Source of the DNA: Oscarella lobularis
Lineage: Eukaryota; Porifera; Homoscleromorpha; Homosclerophorida; Oscarellidae
DNA length: 64,000 bases
NCBI RefSeq assembly: GCF_947507565.1
Contig: NC_089180.1
Coordinates: forward strand, 3,472,001 to 3,536,000
Direction: 5' to 3'
Part shown: positions 33,900 to 43,906 of the stretch, one piece after another
Layout: every line of letters starts with the position of its first letter
Numbering within the stretch: position 1 is the first letter of the stretch
Translations under genes and position numbers: made by a program
The notes under the pieces: generated by a model
The model's input: only the letters and a program-made list of their open reading frames with translations
Told to the model about the DNA's origin: nothing
Database searches by the model: none

Positions 33900-34780
33900 C
33901 GGTCCTTAAAATGGTGGCGGTAAGTGGGCGTGGTACGCAAGTGTCCCGTATTGTAGACTGACGGATTGGAAGAGGGTGGTTTGATGGATTCTAACGGGAA
34001 AAGAAAAATAAGGAAATCAACAACGTCCTAAAAGACGTTAAAACCAACGGCAAAAATTGCCAATAATTATCTAAATTACGCCAAAAACAGATAAATAAAT
34101 TAGGGACCCAAAAAGGGCCCCCAATTATTAAAAATGGAAAAATACACTCTTCAAAACAACTTACTGGAAAGAACTCAAGTACTTCTAAAACGAAGCGTAA
34201 AATCTTTTAAAAATGAAAATTCTCTAAAAACAAGTGACAAACAAATGTCTCATGTTTTTTGATGGATAAATGCACCTGGCAATCCTTCTCCTGCTGAGGT
34301 ATAAATTGACCATACGATTAAATACGCTACGTATTTTTTCGTGGAGTTTGGAACTAGGTATTAGGGGTCAAATTCAATAAACCCGAAACCCTAGCCCTTA
34401 CCCTACCCGCTACCCACTAACCTTAATTTTTCGGTCAATTAACCAAGCGGTTGAGCTGGTATGACTCGTGCCAATATTTTCCAAACATTGAGATTTTAAA
34501 TTACCGTCACTCAGAACTTATTTGCAAGAAATATACATTATAAAAACAAAGAAGAAGTAATACGCCTACCACGGTCAGTAAAAAATTACTCTCAAAGAAA
34601 AAAATATATTATAAAAACAAAGAAAATAAAATATGTTTAACGCGGCGTTAAAAAACATAGAAAAAGAAACACGCCTAACGCAGCGCTAAAAATACTTCAG
34701 CTAACGCAACGCTAAAACATGACGTAATAACGCATGCGCACGCATCTACATCGTCATTCGACGCGCAGTGCAACTGAGGA
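33900..34780. other. No gene seen; short local repeats
   Basis: AT-rich sequence. At 34630-34720 a short motif TAACGCRRCGYTAAAA repeats three times at irregular spacing. Degenerate CCCTA-like words at 34380-34420 are not a telomere array. Confidence 0.5.
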
Positions 34781-34839
34781 AGGCTACAATGCCGAAAACT
34801 CTACCCGGGTCGACGTTTTTGCGATACTGCGCATCGCGA

Positions 34840-35135
34840 AGAAGAAGGAGACGAAGATCGAAGAAGAAGTAGACGAAAATAGAAGAAGAAGACGAAGACG
34901 ATGACGCCAAAATAGGCGAAAACGAGAAGAGGGCAAAGAAAGAAGACGAAGAAAGAAGAAAGAAGACGCCAAAAAAGGCGAAACAAAGAAGACGACAAAG
35001 AAGGAGACGAAGAGGAGCCGACGAAGATGGCGACGAAGAGAAGACGACGAAGATGGCGACGAAAACGACGAAGACGGTGACGAAGACGACGAAGACGGAG
35101 ACGAAGACGACGGAGAAGGTAACGAAGAAGAAAGA
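34840..35135. repeat. GAAGAC/GACGAA purine-rich repeat
   Basis: Imperfect triplets (GAAGAAGACGAAGACG). It produces open minus-strand frames rich in Leu/Arg or Ser/Phe which I do not regard as genes. Confidence 0.8.
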
Positions 35136-35414
35136 ACAAAGAAAACAGGCAATACCCTCAAAAGGGGCCCGCCTTGTGGCATAAGAATTGCCCAAAAAAC
35201 CTCTTTTCAACTAGAAAAAAGATGAAAATCATCGAATAACAACAACCTACGTTCAAACAGAACGTAGAACGGCTAAAAAGCGAATAATCCTCTGAAAAAG
35301 ATCACGTTCCCCAAAAGGGGCCTTATGACAAAAAATGTCAAACTTGCCTCCTGACTAAAGAAGAACCCTTGGAAAGCATAGAAATACAAGAAGAACGTTA
35401 AAAACAATGAAAAA

Positions 35415-37025
35415 TTGTCGAATAATAAAAATTATGACGTCGAAAAAGCCAACTCCAACAATCCGGACAAAAGGACGAATGAAGATGAAGATGGAGCAAA
35501 GGGACGTACCACTAAAGACAACGAAAAGAAGGAAGAATGCAAGGAAGAGGAAGAAGAAGTCGACTCAAATACACCACCTACAGACAAAAATACAGCGGAA
35601 GAGAAAATCATGGCACTTCAAATTGAAGTGGCAATGCTGAGGAAAGAGGCAGCCCGCAAAGAGGAAGCTAAGCAGCAAAAGAAAAAGAAACGCATGGAAA
35701 AGAAGAAGAAGAAGATATCTCAGGAAAAGGCAAAGATGGAAGAAGAAGAAGAAGAAGAAGAAGAAGAAGAAGAAGAAGAAGAAGAAGAAGAAGAAGAAGA
35801 AGAAGAAGAAGAAGAAGAAGAAGAAGAAGAAGAAGAAGAAGAAGAAGAAGAAGAAGAAGAAGAAGAAGAAGAAGAAGAAGAAGAAGAAGAAGAAGAAGAA
35901 GAAGAAGAAGAAGAAGAAGAAGAAGAAGAAGAAGAAGAAGAAGAAGAAGAAGAAGAAGAAGAAGAAGAAGAAGAAGAAGAAGAAGAAGAAGAAGAAGAAG
36001 AAGAAGAAGAAGAAGAAGAAGAAGAAGAAGAAGAAGAAGAAGAAGAAGAAGAAGAAGAAGAAGAAGAAGAAGAAGAAGAAGAAGAAGAAGAAGAAGAAGA
36101 AGAAGAAGAAGAAGAAGAAGAACCAAAGAACGAGAAGGACAAGTCAGAAATTGGAGACATTGGGGCAAGGACACTGGCGATAGCACAGTCAGACTGTCTC
36201 CTAAAACAATACAGGACAATCTCGAACCACTGGACAATGGCTCAAAAAGGCGTAGAGAGATTCTCCTTGTACAAAGACAGGAGAGTCATGCCAGTAGGCC
36301 TGCGCTGGAAAGTGGGAGTACAACTCCCCTGCCCCTCCGATAACACAGCAAAAAAAATTGAATCTCTAATGTTGGAATCAGAAGAAAAATTGATCAAGCT
36401 GTGCTCAGCTCACTGCCACAAAGAGGCTAGCACACTCTCGACTCAACTTGGACAAATACGCTCAGCAATGGAGACGCTACAAGACCCCTTGGGAAAGGAA
36501 CTATGGGAAAAGAAAAAGGAAGACATGGAAAAAGTCCAAAAGAAATCAGCGGAAACAATTGCCGCCGAACGGAAGAACACGGAGCAAAGATGCACCCAAT
36601 TGGCGAGCACAACAATGACACGAAGAGCTATCGTCACTGCCACCGCCCATGTCCAAACACAGACGACTCTAGTAACGGCATCAGAATCTGGAATGGACGA
36701 CGCCAAGGTAGTGAATGCCAACGTTTCAGCTGAGTCTCCAAAAAAGACTCAACAATCCAAAGGTACTGGTCCCGAGGAGGAGAGTTCTACTGAACTCCCA
36801 CCCTATTTATCTTCCTTTTTTCTCAGGACGCGGCCAACAATCGAAAAACGCGTCGACTATGACGTCGAGATCCGAACGAGACAAGGAACGCTGCAACGAC
36901 GACGACGACGAGACGACACTCTCCCTCCCCTCGGAGATACCTGGAAAGAAGGAGACCCGAATCGCGGTCCTATTCCCGAAGGAGAGGCGGCGACGAATAC
37001 GTCACCCAAGGACGGATACATGTAA
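35415..37025 (+). CDS. Gag-like/coiled-coil protein with 128-residue polyglutamate
   Basis: A 536-codon open frame. An N-terminal Lys/Glu-rich part with a coiled-coil segment ([21 protein letters not shown]) runs into 128 consecutive Glu, all GAA (35739-36122). It is followed by a C-terminal half that looks like an ordinary folded protein: [50 protein letters not shown], more coiled coil, and a basic RRRRR patch. I do not recognise the family. The pattern suggests a TE capsid-like or ORF1-like product, but no pol follows. The frame is open on both sides of the repeat, so its length is a multiple of three. Confidence 0.45.
   Translation: MSNNKNYDVEKANSNNPDKRTNEDEDGAKGRTTKDNEKKEECKEEEEEVDSNTPPTDKNTAEEKIMALQIEVAMLRKEAARKEEAKQQKKKKRMEKKKKKISQEKAKMEEEEEEEEEEEEEEEEEEEEEEEEEEEEEEEEEEEEEEEEEEEEEEEEEEEEEEEEEEEEEEEEEEEEEEEEEEEEEEEEEEEEEEEEEEEEEEEEEEEEEEEEEEEEEEEEEEEEEEEEEEEEEEEEPKNEKDKSEIGDIGARTLAIAQSDCLLKQYRTISNHWTMAQKGVERFSLYKDRRVMPVGLRWKVGVQLPCPSDNTAKKIESLMLESEEKLIKLCSAHCHKEASTLSTQLGQIRSAMETLQDPLGKELWEKKKEDMEKVQKKSAETIAAERKNTEQRCTQLASTTMTRRAIVTATAHVQTQTTLVTASESGMDDAKVVNANVSAESPKKTQQSKGTGPEEESSTELPPYLSSFFLRTRPTIEKRVDYDVEIRTRQGTLQRRRRRDDTLPPLGDTWKEGDPNRGPIPEGEAATNTSPKDGYM
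35739..36122 (+). repeat. Perfect (GAA)128 microsatellite
   Basis: 384 bp without a single interruption as written, all within one reading frame. The opposite strand gives poly-Leu or poly-Ser frames, which are artefacts. Confidence 0.9.
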
Positions 37026-37308
37026 TTCTTTCAACATGTTCCCTCACATTGGCAATGTTTCGTGTTTGTTCGACTTCAATTCCATTCAGCTGTTTTTTGC
37101 TTCGGGTGAAGGGCGGGAATTTTATTTGTGCGCAGTCAATGCCGACTGAGTCTTGAATATCAAAAACCAGATCGGCCAAAATCATGTCGCCTGAAAAAAG
37201 GTTAATAAGAAGGCCACTGTCCTCAGTAAATTATTTGTCGCTGACTCTACCGCCCCAGCCTTCCGAAAAAAAGCTCACAGATCCTTGTGGAGTAATTGCT
37301 GTAAGGTA
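37020..37308 (-). pseudogene. Harbinger DDE_4 transposase, C-terminal half of a split gene
   Basis: Minus frame: [23 protein letters not shown]-stop, [17 protein letters not shown], then [14 protein letters not shown]. These are the second-aspartate (ILAD) and glutamate (HVER) regions of a PIF/Harbinger transposase. Its N-terminal continuation lies at 39151-39300, beyond the pogo insertion. Stops inside show it was decaying. Confidence 0.7.
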
Positions 37309-39150
37309 CAGTCGAAGCCGGTTAATGTCAACCCTTAAATTTCTCGTAGCGTGTTGACAATAAGCGAATGTTGACATTAAGCAAAAGGTACCACTAGATG
37401 GCTAATTTGTACTTGCTAGCAAGAAAACTACGTCAACATGCTTCAAAATACTCAGTCACGGTTTTTTGAACACGAGTTTCGCGGAATTCCCTGTCTAAGG
37501 TCCTTTCAACTACACCAAGGGATTTCAGGACTGCTCGATCAAGGGCTTTCTTCTGCGCATACTGCCTGACAACAGAGAGAGCTTTCAGAACTGCAGGTAA
37601 TGGCATAGGGACATCGTCTTCCACTTCTTCCTCTTCAGAGCTGCTTTCATCCAACCGACTTCTTTTCTCTCTGGCAATCTGAACAAGCTCTTCGTCGTTT
37701 CGTTCTCCATACGTGGCAGCTTGTTCATCTAGTTCCACGGCTTCAAGTAACTCTTCCTGAGTCATGCCTGGAGGGATTTCTACGTCATGGAGTGCATCAA
37801 AGTCGTTTTCTAACATGCCCTCGTCTGTTGAGCACATGTCCTCGTCTGTTGAGCAAAAACCGGCGTGTTTGAAGCAGTGAGCTATTGTTGCACAAGACAC
37901 TTTGTCCCAAGCGTCAGCAATGAAATTAACTGCATCGAGTAATGTTATGGTTTTCACTAAATCTTCTGCCATTTTTTCTTCATTCAAGTCCAATTCGGTT
38001 ATGATTCGGCAATTCAGCATTGAGCGATAGTGCCCTTTGAGATTTTTTATAATCCCTTGATCAAGCGGTTGGATCAACGCCGTCGTTTTTGGAGGAAGGA
38101 ATTCGTAAACAATGTTTGAAAGTTCGACCTTCGGATGAGCAGTGCAGTTGTCTACAAGAAGAATAATGCGACGGTTCTCGATTCTTAGCGTCCTGTTCAA
38201 TCGTTGAAGCCACTCCAAGAAAATGTCAGATGTCATCCACGCATTTTTTGAGTTTTTGTAAAGTAAGGGCAGCTTCGACAGATCTTTTGGAAAGCAGCGT
38301 GGATGTTTTGCTTTCCCAATCATCATCAAGGGAAGCTTGTGTGAGCCATCCATGTTACAGCAAGCAAGGATCGTGCATCTTTCCTTGGGAACTTTGCCGC
38401 CAGACAACTTAGTTTTCGCCGATGTGTGACTTCTGTCGGGCAAACCACGAAAGTACAGACCCGTCTCGTCTGCATTGTAGATTTCTGCCGGAGAGAAGGA
38501 AGACAAAATTTCAGGCAGTCGTTCTTTCAACCAACCTTCAGCAGCGCTATGATCAGCTGATCTCTTTTCGCCATGCTCTTTTCGGCAGACAATGTTGTAA
38601 CGCTTTTTCCACCGAGACAGCCACCCGTCTGAAGGTTCGAAAGCCTTCGCCTTCTCTTTCAGAATTGGACCTGTCACTTTTGCCCCTTGGTGAACCTTCT
38701 GGTCAAGCCACATCGCAAGTGCCTCCTGAACTTCGGGCTCTTTTCCGTCTCGCTGCCTTTTTTCTTCAGCGTTTCCGCAGCGATCTCCACTGTATCGTTC
38801 GAGATATGCAGCTTTTCTCTTCATAATCTTTGAAACGGCAGACTTGCTGACGCCGTACTCGTTAGCTACCAAAATCTGAGTCGACCCGGCCTTCTCACAT
38901 TCTCGGATTATGGCTACTTTGTCTCGCAGTGGTAGATCGCGACGCTTTGACATCGTGGCTCGTTGCAAGGGAATAGCTCGCGCTAATCGGCCAAGAATCT
39001 GACACCCCGAGATGGTCTAGAGTTTCCAATATCCGGCAGGATGTTTACATAAAACGGAACAAAATACACAGCATGAGACTGTTTTAGGAAAACTGGTGAC
39101 TCTATCCGAAAGTTTCCATTAACCGGGTTTCTTTTAACCGGCTTCGACTG
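37309..39150 (-). mobile_element. Complete pogo/Tigger element, 1842 bp
   Basis: Both ends carry an exact inverted repeat, CAGTCGAAGCCGGTTAA, flanked by TA on each side (37307-37308 and 39151-39152). Near the termini there are further GGTTAA/TTGACATTAA-like subrepeats. It holds one intact transposase gene. The insertion target is a Harbinger transposase gene whose frame is continuous across one TA if the element is removed. Confidence 0.9.
37433..38968 (-). CDS. pogo/Tigger (CENP-B-like) transposase, intact
   Basis: 511 codons without lesion. Residues 10-60 are a CENP-B/psq-type helix-turn-helix (LRDKVAIIRECE ... SKSAVSKIMKRK). Residues 75-135 are the second CENP-B-type DNA-binding domain (GWLSRWKKRYNI). 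The DDE_1 nuclease has aspartates at about 167 (YNADETGLY), 273 (LLVDNCTAHP) and 303 (QPLDQGIIKNLK), the DDD set of Tigger/jerky. The tail is acidic and ends TEYF. Target is TA. Complete frame plus matching termini suggest recent activity. A second ATG six codons in (MSKRRDLPL) may be the true start. Confidence 0.9.
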   Translation of the reverse strand: MQRATMSKRRDLPLRDKVAIIRECEKAGSTQILVANEYGVSKSAVSKIMKRKAAYLERYSGDRCGNAEEKRQRDGKEPEVQEALAMWLDQKVHQGAKVTGPILKEKAKAFEPSDGWLSRWKKRYNIVCRKEHGEKRSADHSAAEGWLKERLPEILSSFSPAEIYNADETGLYFRGLPDRSHTSAKTKLSGGKVPKERCTILACCNMDGSHKLPLMMIGKAKHPRCFPKDLSKLPLLYKNSKNAWMTSDIFLEWLQRLNRTLRIENRRIILLVDNCTAHPKVELSNIVYEFLPPKTTALIQPLDQGIIKNLKGHYRSMLNCRIITELDLNEEKMAEDLVKTITLLDAVNFIADAWDKVSCATIAHCFKHAGFCSTDEDMCSTDEGMLENDFDALHDVEIPPGMTQEELLEAVELDEQAATYGERNDEELVQIAREKRSRLDESSSEEEEVEDDVPMPLPAVLKALSVVRQYAQKKALDRAVLKSLGVVERTLDREFRETRVQKTVTEYFEAC

Positions 39151-39300
39151 TACTTGACCGTGCTGCGATGTTAGTAAGAACTGAAAGTTTGGGCTTTTGC
39201 AAGAAGTTTACCCGGCCGCTCAATAATCACCTCCAAGCAGTCGATGATTGCAGCAACGCATGCTCGACAGTGTTTCACAAAGTCTAAGTCATAGTTCCGC
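39151..39300 (-). pseudogene. Harbinger DDE_4 transposase, part upstream of the pogo insertion
   Basis: Minus frame: KHCRACVAAIIDCLEVIIERPG, then LLAKAQTFSSY-stop-HRSTVKY, ending at the pogo TSD. IIDC is the first catalytic aspartate region. It joins in frame to the fragment at 37020-37308. Confidence 0.7.
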
Positions 39301-41480
39301 GTAAAACGTAGCGCTCAGGCCGGACTATGAGATAGCTAAGATAACGATACAGAAGATGCACAAGACGGCCACAGGGTAGAACAAATGTCAACAGTAGTAG
39401 AGACACGTGCATCTCACGTCCGAGCGCAAAAAAGTCCCGGCTAATTTTAACATTTTCTGAACAGGTTTTTACCAGTGGTTTAGTCTATGTAAAGTACTAA
39501 AAAATTACCAATTACTAAACAAACAAGATTAAGATGCGGCCCCCTTAATGGGAACACGGGCCAAGCATACGAGTTTTGCACGGGTGTCCTGGCTTTCTCG
39601 CGCATGGATTGAATGGATTGTTGTTTTCTTCGTAACAACTCTCCCAACGGAGTTTTTAAACCCCAACATGTCTTCTTCTACTCCCGGCTCGTCGATAGAG
39701 GAGCGCAGGCAACCGAAGCGTGCCTCACTGAGCCGCGCTTCCGATTTCATTATCAAAGTCAACAGAATGCACAAATCTTGGTGCCTTTTTGGGGGACGGA
39801 TTGTTCATTTCTTGCATCTCATCACAAAAAGACAATCAAATTGCGTTCGATTCCTGGCACTACGCCTTGCTATCTGAAGCAAGATTTGGCGTAGAGCGGA
39901 ATTGACGGCTGGCGCTAAAAAGAAGCGATTGTTCTTGGCTGCCAAGCTGATACCGCGGATTGTAGATAAGATGTACATGTATTTGAAACGAACGCACGTT
40001 AGTAGTTTCACTCTATGTCAAACGCGCAATCGCACCAAATGTTTTGTACCTGAAATGTCTGAGGCGGAAGGTGTACAAACTTCGCGTTGCATTGGTGTGG
40101 TGCGCAGAAAGATCTACACGAGGAAATCATTGTTAAAAGTTGTCTAGTTCTTCTTGAAGTTTATGGCAGGAACTTGTATGAAACCCGTAAACTCTTATTA
40201 CTGAAACCCCGAACGGTAAACGACAGTTCATCCTACCGTTTTGTTTCATCTTTTTCCTCCAACTTAACCGCTGTGATAAATAAACTTACGTGAGCTGCTT
40301 ACTCGTCTTATAGTGCATCTATTTTTACTTTAGGCCCCTTTTGGAGCTCCATTTTTTACCAAGTATGAGTCCAACTTAATTGATTAGAATAAAATGTTTT
40401 TAGTCAACACAGTCAAGCACCAGCTTTCAATAAATCGCTTAACTGGTTGCATCACTGCAACAGCACGAATGCCTTTTTCACCCAAAAAGTACCTTCACTT
40501 CAATAAACAGCGGCATCTAGTTTTCATTATTATCTTTCATGAGCTATAAACTCTTTTGGTACTAAAATGAATCAACAAATTTGCATCTTGAAGATTTCAC
40601 TTATGTTTCTCCTGTATTTTGGCAGCCCAACTGCATGACAGCGTATCTATCTTGAATTTTCTTTAAACTCTGACGTTTCAAAGTCCAATTCAAGAAGAAC
40701 TGTTCCTATCGTTCGTCGTGGCAGCTCGTTGACATAAACACATGGACCGTGTGAAAGGCAAACTCTGTTCTTTAAAAGCCGTCTTGGGACGCCGTTTCTG
40801 AAGATACGCCGAATGTTAGGAGGCGGAATAGGATGACGCTGCTCCTGGATTGCGTTCGGACAATGTTAAAATTTAGAGCGTAGTCGCGTTGCCTGATTTC
40901 TATCAATTACATTATTATAAAGGAATCGACCTTTGTCGGCTTCTGAATCTGATAGGAGTAAGCAAAAGGCGTTGAAGATGCCAGAAGGACGTCGCCACAA
41001 TGCCATGAAAAGTTCTCTCGCGACGTTCTCCGGTAAAGACTTAGAGCGGATAATTAAGATCTAACCACATTATTTGTATTGGCTTAATTAATTTAAGAAA
41101 CTTTTCTTCGGCAAAGAGATCGAGAAACCTTTTGGAGTCGTTAGAACGTCAGCAAGATACTCCGCCGCTGCGCTTAAACTTGTTGCAGTACTGCTCTACA
41201 ACTCGGCCCAGGCGACGACTATTTTTGATATCAATGGTGAACTCCAAAAAATACACTAAAAAATCTGCGAATAATTCTGCTAATTAACTATCTAAAATCA
41301 TCATATTCAAAAATTACATTTCCTTTCTCCCGTGGAATGTCTTCGTGTGTATTCAGTTTTGCTTTGAGCTTCGCTTATGAGTAGTCCTACTTGTACAGTT
41401 TTAATTTTGAAGACAAAAATTCTACAACTAAAGTATTCCACCTGCTTTGACGCCAACTAGTCCTTCCACATATAATTGTT
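39301..41480. other. Stretch without a supported gene
   Basis: Several ORFs of 60-110 codons (39529-40290) are unrecognised on either strand. AATAAA occurs at 40277. The remainder is AT-rich with stops in all frames. Confidence 0.45.
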
Positions 41481-41499
41481 ACATTTGAAATGTTTCTAG

Positions 41500-42265
41500 T
41501 TTCTTCTTGTGAAAGCAGTAGTGCGACGACCAAGCGCGAACCTATCGGAGCTGGCCGATGAACTGGAGAACGTGACGGGGCGTGTTGTTTTGGTTCCAAC
41601 CCTGTGTCGGGTGCTAAAGAGACTGAATTTTTTGCGAAAAATCATTCGACATATTCCAACCCAGAAAAGTGAAGAAGCCAGGCAGCGTTACATTGCATCT
41701 ACAGTGCACTGCCCAAATTACTCGCCCGACATGTTCGTTCTTGACGAGTCTGGGTTCGATAGACGCAACGTCATCCGTCGATATGGGTACGCAGTATTGG
41801 GAAAGCGTCCTATTGATCAAACGTTTTTTGCAAGAGGAAAACGAATTAATGTCATGTCAGCAATATCTTTAAATGGAGACCTAGATGCCTGCCTTTATGA
41901 GAAAAATGTCAACGGACCCTGCTTTCTAGATTTTTTGTGTAAGTATATTCTGCCTCAGTTGTTGCCATTCGACGGCTGCAATCCTTAAAGCATTGTTGTT
42001 ATGGACAACGCGGCTCCCCCACCATGTTCGTGGAGTTGCAGACCTTCTCCGTGGAGTGGGGGTTCTTGTCAAATTTCTTCCCCATTACAGCCCTGATCTA
42101 AATCCAATAGAAGAAGTTTTTTCAAAAGTTAAATACCACATAAAAGCTAATGTGGAAGGGCATGTGGAAGGCAATGATACTACCCGAGAAATGATTGTGA
42201 ATGCGTTTGCTGCAGTTACACTAGGGGACTGCATCAGTTACATGGAACATTCTGGATATGTGTAG
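41500..42265 (+). pseudogene. IS630/Tc1-like transposase, decayed
   Basis: The DDE core is recognisable: FVLDESGFDRRN (first Asp), GKRP..QTFFARGKRINVMSAISL, then VVMDNA (second Asp) and LPHYSPDLNPIEEVFSKVK (Glu). A TAA (41986-41988) precedes VVMDNA, and the frame changes right after it (41993-42265 continues as HHVRGVADLL). An N-terminal paired-type helix-turn-helix is partly present (LSELADELENVTG). ITRs were not found. Confidence 0.65.
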
Positions 42266-42424
42266 TTTAATGCATACGATTTCTGTTTAATTTCAGAATC
42301 AACCTCATTAGTAAACCTCTAACACAAAGCATAGAATCATTCTGTTTTATGTGTAACGCATGCCAAAAGCATAAGAGATTAAAATCAGTCATAAAGTCCA
42401 TAAAGTTCTGAAAATGAACGTAAC

Positions 42425-43375
42425 TCACGTCAACCTTTCTAGCTCCTTCAGAATCTGCTGCTTTTGCTGAGCTAATTCAGTAGCTGTCAGCGCTCCCATC
42501 TCAAAAAGACTATGTACTTCTCGTAATTGCTGCAGATAGGTACCTCGCAAACCAGCCTTCTTTGTTGGGGTAACACCAGCAGGTTCTTTTGGGCTTCTCT
42601 GGATAGCGTTTTGCACAACGTTTGAAGAAGGATTTCCTTGAGTGCTAGTGATGGCAGAAGAGATCAGATGGGTCACCGCGCCTTCCAAAGAAAACTTCTT
42701 TGAGGAGCGATGGCCATTATTGCCTGTAAACAAGGGGACGTTTGGAGGAACGTCCATGTCGTCGTGTGTTCCCACATCAAGCATCTCGGCCCAAAGGCGA
42801 TACTGGAGAGAAGTGTACTGTTGCCCGTGGATCTTTCTCAAGTCAGATATGGTAGTGTCAATAGCGGCTTCCTTGTTCCCACCGTCTGATTCAACAACAC
42901 GACGACGTTTCGAGCTGCTCTGTTTAGGCTGCAACATTTCGTCATGACGGTCTTCTTCGTCGTCACTGAAATGGCTCTTTTTCCTAGCGCAGTCGCACCA
43001 AAGTATCGTGTCGTTTCCTTTTCTAATCCGTTCGACAAGCTGATCGACGTCTTTGTCGCTACGAAGCCACATTTTTGTCGATCCATCGAAGTATCCTATG
43101 TCTCTGACTTTTCCGCCGATTAGCTCGCTCTCAAACTCATCTTCAACAGCCCTCCTGAGATCTTTGGCGGATTTAATGCAGTTGGGTTTGAGGCTATGAA
43201 ACGGAAACGTTTTTCCTTTACGCCTAGCGTCGCTATCAAATATTCGGAGCTTCAGCTCGAACGATTTCGGTTCCGGAACGAGATGAGGGACTCGCACAAA
43301 CATTTGCGTTCCTCTTGGCGTCGCCGCGTTTGTCGCTGCTGCTGGGAGTAACACGAACTGCTGCTTCGACGTCAT
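42425..43375 (-). CDS. PB1/ubiquitin-like domain protein with C-terminal SHOCT-like segment
   Basis: An intact 316-codon frame. Residues about 35-130 look like a small beta-grasp fold: FELKLRIFD, KDLRRAVEDEFE, IGYFDGSTKMWLRSDKDVDQLV, ILWCD. This resembles PB1-like modules seen in TE-linked proteins of cnidarians and sponges. The middle is charged with an SKRRR motif. The C-terminus, YLQQLREVHSLFEMGALTAT followed by ELAQQK and ILKELERL, fits the short SHOCT pattern, usually an oligomerisation or membrane-targeting tail. It starts just downstream of a P-transposase C-terminal exon on the same strand. The role is unknown, and both domain calls are by eye. Confidence 0.5.
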   Translation of the reverse strand: MTSKQQFVLLPAAATNAATPRGTQMFVRVPHLVPEPKSFELKLRIFDSDARRKGKTFPFHSLKPNCIKSAKDLRRAVEDEFESELIGGKVRDIGYFDGSTKMWLRSDKDVDQLVERIRKGNDTILWCDCARKKSHFSDDEEDRHDEMLQPKQSSSKRRRVVESDGGNKEAAIDTTISDLRKIHGQQYTSLQYRLWAEMLDVGTHDDMDVPPNVPLFTGNNGHRSSKKFSLEGAVTHLISSAITSTQGNPSSNVVQNAIQRSPKEPAGVTPTKKAGLRGTYLQQLREVHSLFEMGALTATELAQQKQQILKELERLT

Positions 43376-43383
43376 TACTGCGT

Positions 43384-43660
43384 TTACTGTAGTCTACGTA
43401 TACGGGACTGACGAAGAAGCCATCCACTTCCGGCCTTATTGCATGCGACAACCAACTTGAAATCAACTGTAAGCAAATGATCGTGGCATTGTGGTAAAAC
43501 TGACGCACTGACGGATTGCTGTTTGCTCCTCCCTGGGACCGCTGCTTTCCACAGTAAGTAAGCCTCCAGGGGATCTTGGCAAAATTTTTCACTGTGTATG
43601 AATTTTTCTCCAGGTATCTGAAGAAGCGACGATGAAAGTTCTACAAACGACAGCACTAAA
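43384..43660 (-). pseudogene. P-element-type transposase C-terminal fragment (copy C)
   Basis: The minus frames read SEKFCQDPLEAY and, one frame over, GKQRSQGGANSNPSVRQF, matching the DPLENYFG..R..GG..DNP motif of the other copies with a frameshift inside. The tail that follows does not match the usual DPVRGN end. Confidence 0.5.
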
Positions 43661-43906
43661 AAATACGATGTGCTGCACATTCCTGTGCACAAAGTAAATT
43701 CAATGATATACTAACCTGTCATCCGTAGCCCTTCGAGCGTTTCTTTTGATAGCATCATCTTCTCTTTTTCAGCAGATGCAAACCTAGCCTCGCAAGCCAG
43801 GCCCTTCTCCTCTGATCCCGGATAAACCCGGGGAGGAGAAGGGCATGGACATGTGACCCTCAGTACGCGTGCGCGAGTGTTGATGAGTAGTAATCCCTTC
43901 AAAAGA

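Noticed and set aside
34375-34425. CCCTA-like words as a telomeric array
   Set aside because: Too degenerate and short; the same holds for TTAGGG-like words near 28280 and 47735.
34746-35210. Minus-strand ORFs rich in Leu/Arg/Ser/Phe
   Set aside because: They come entirely from a GAAGAC-type repeat; three overlapping frames are open for the same reason.
35668-36237. Long poly-Leu and poly-Ser frames opposite the GAA repeat
   Set aside because: They are the complementary readings of (GAA)n and have no other supporting sequence.
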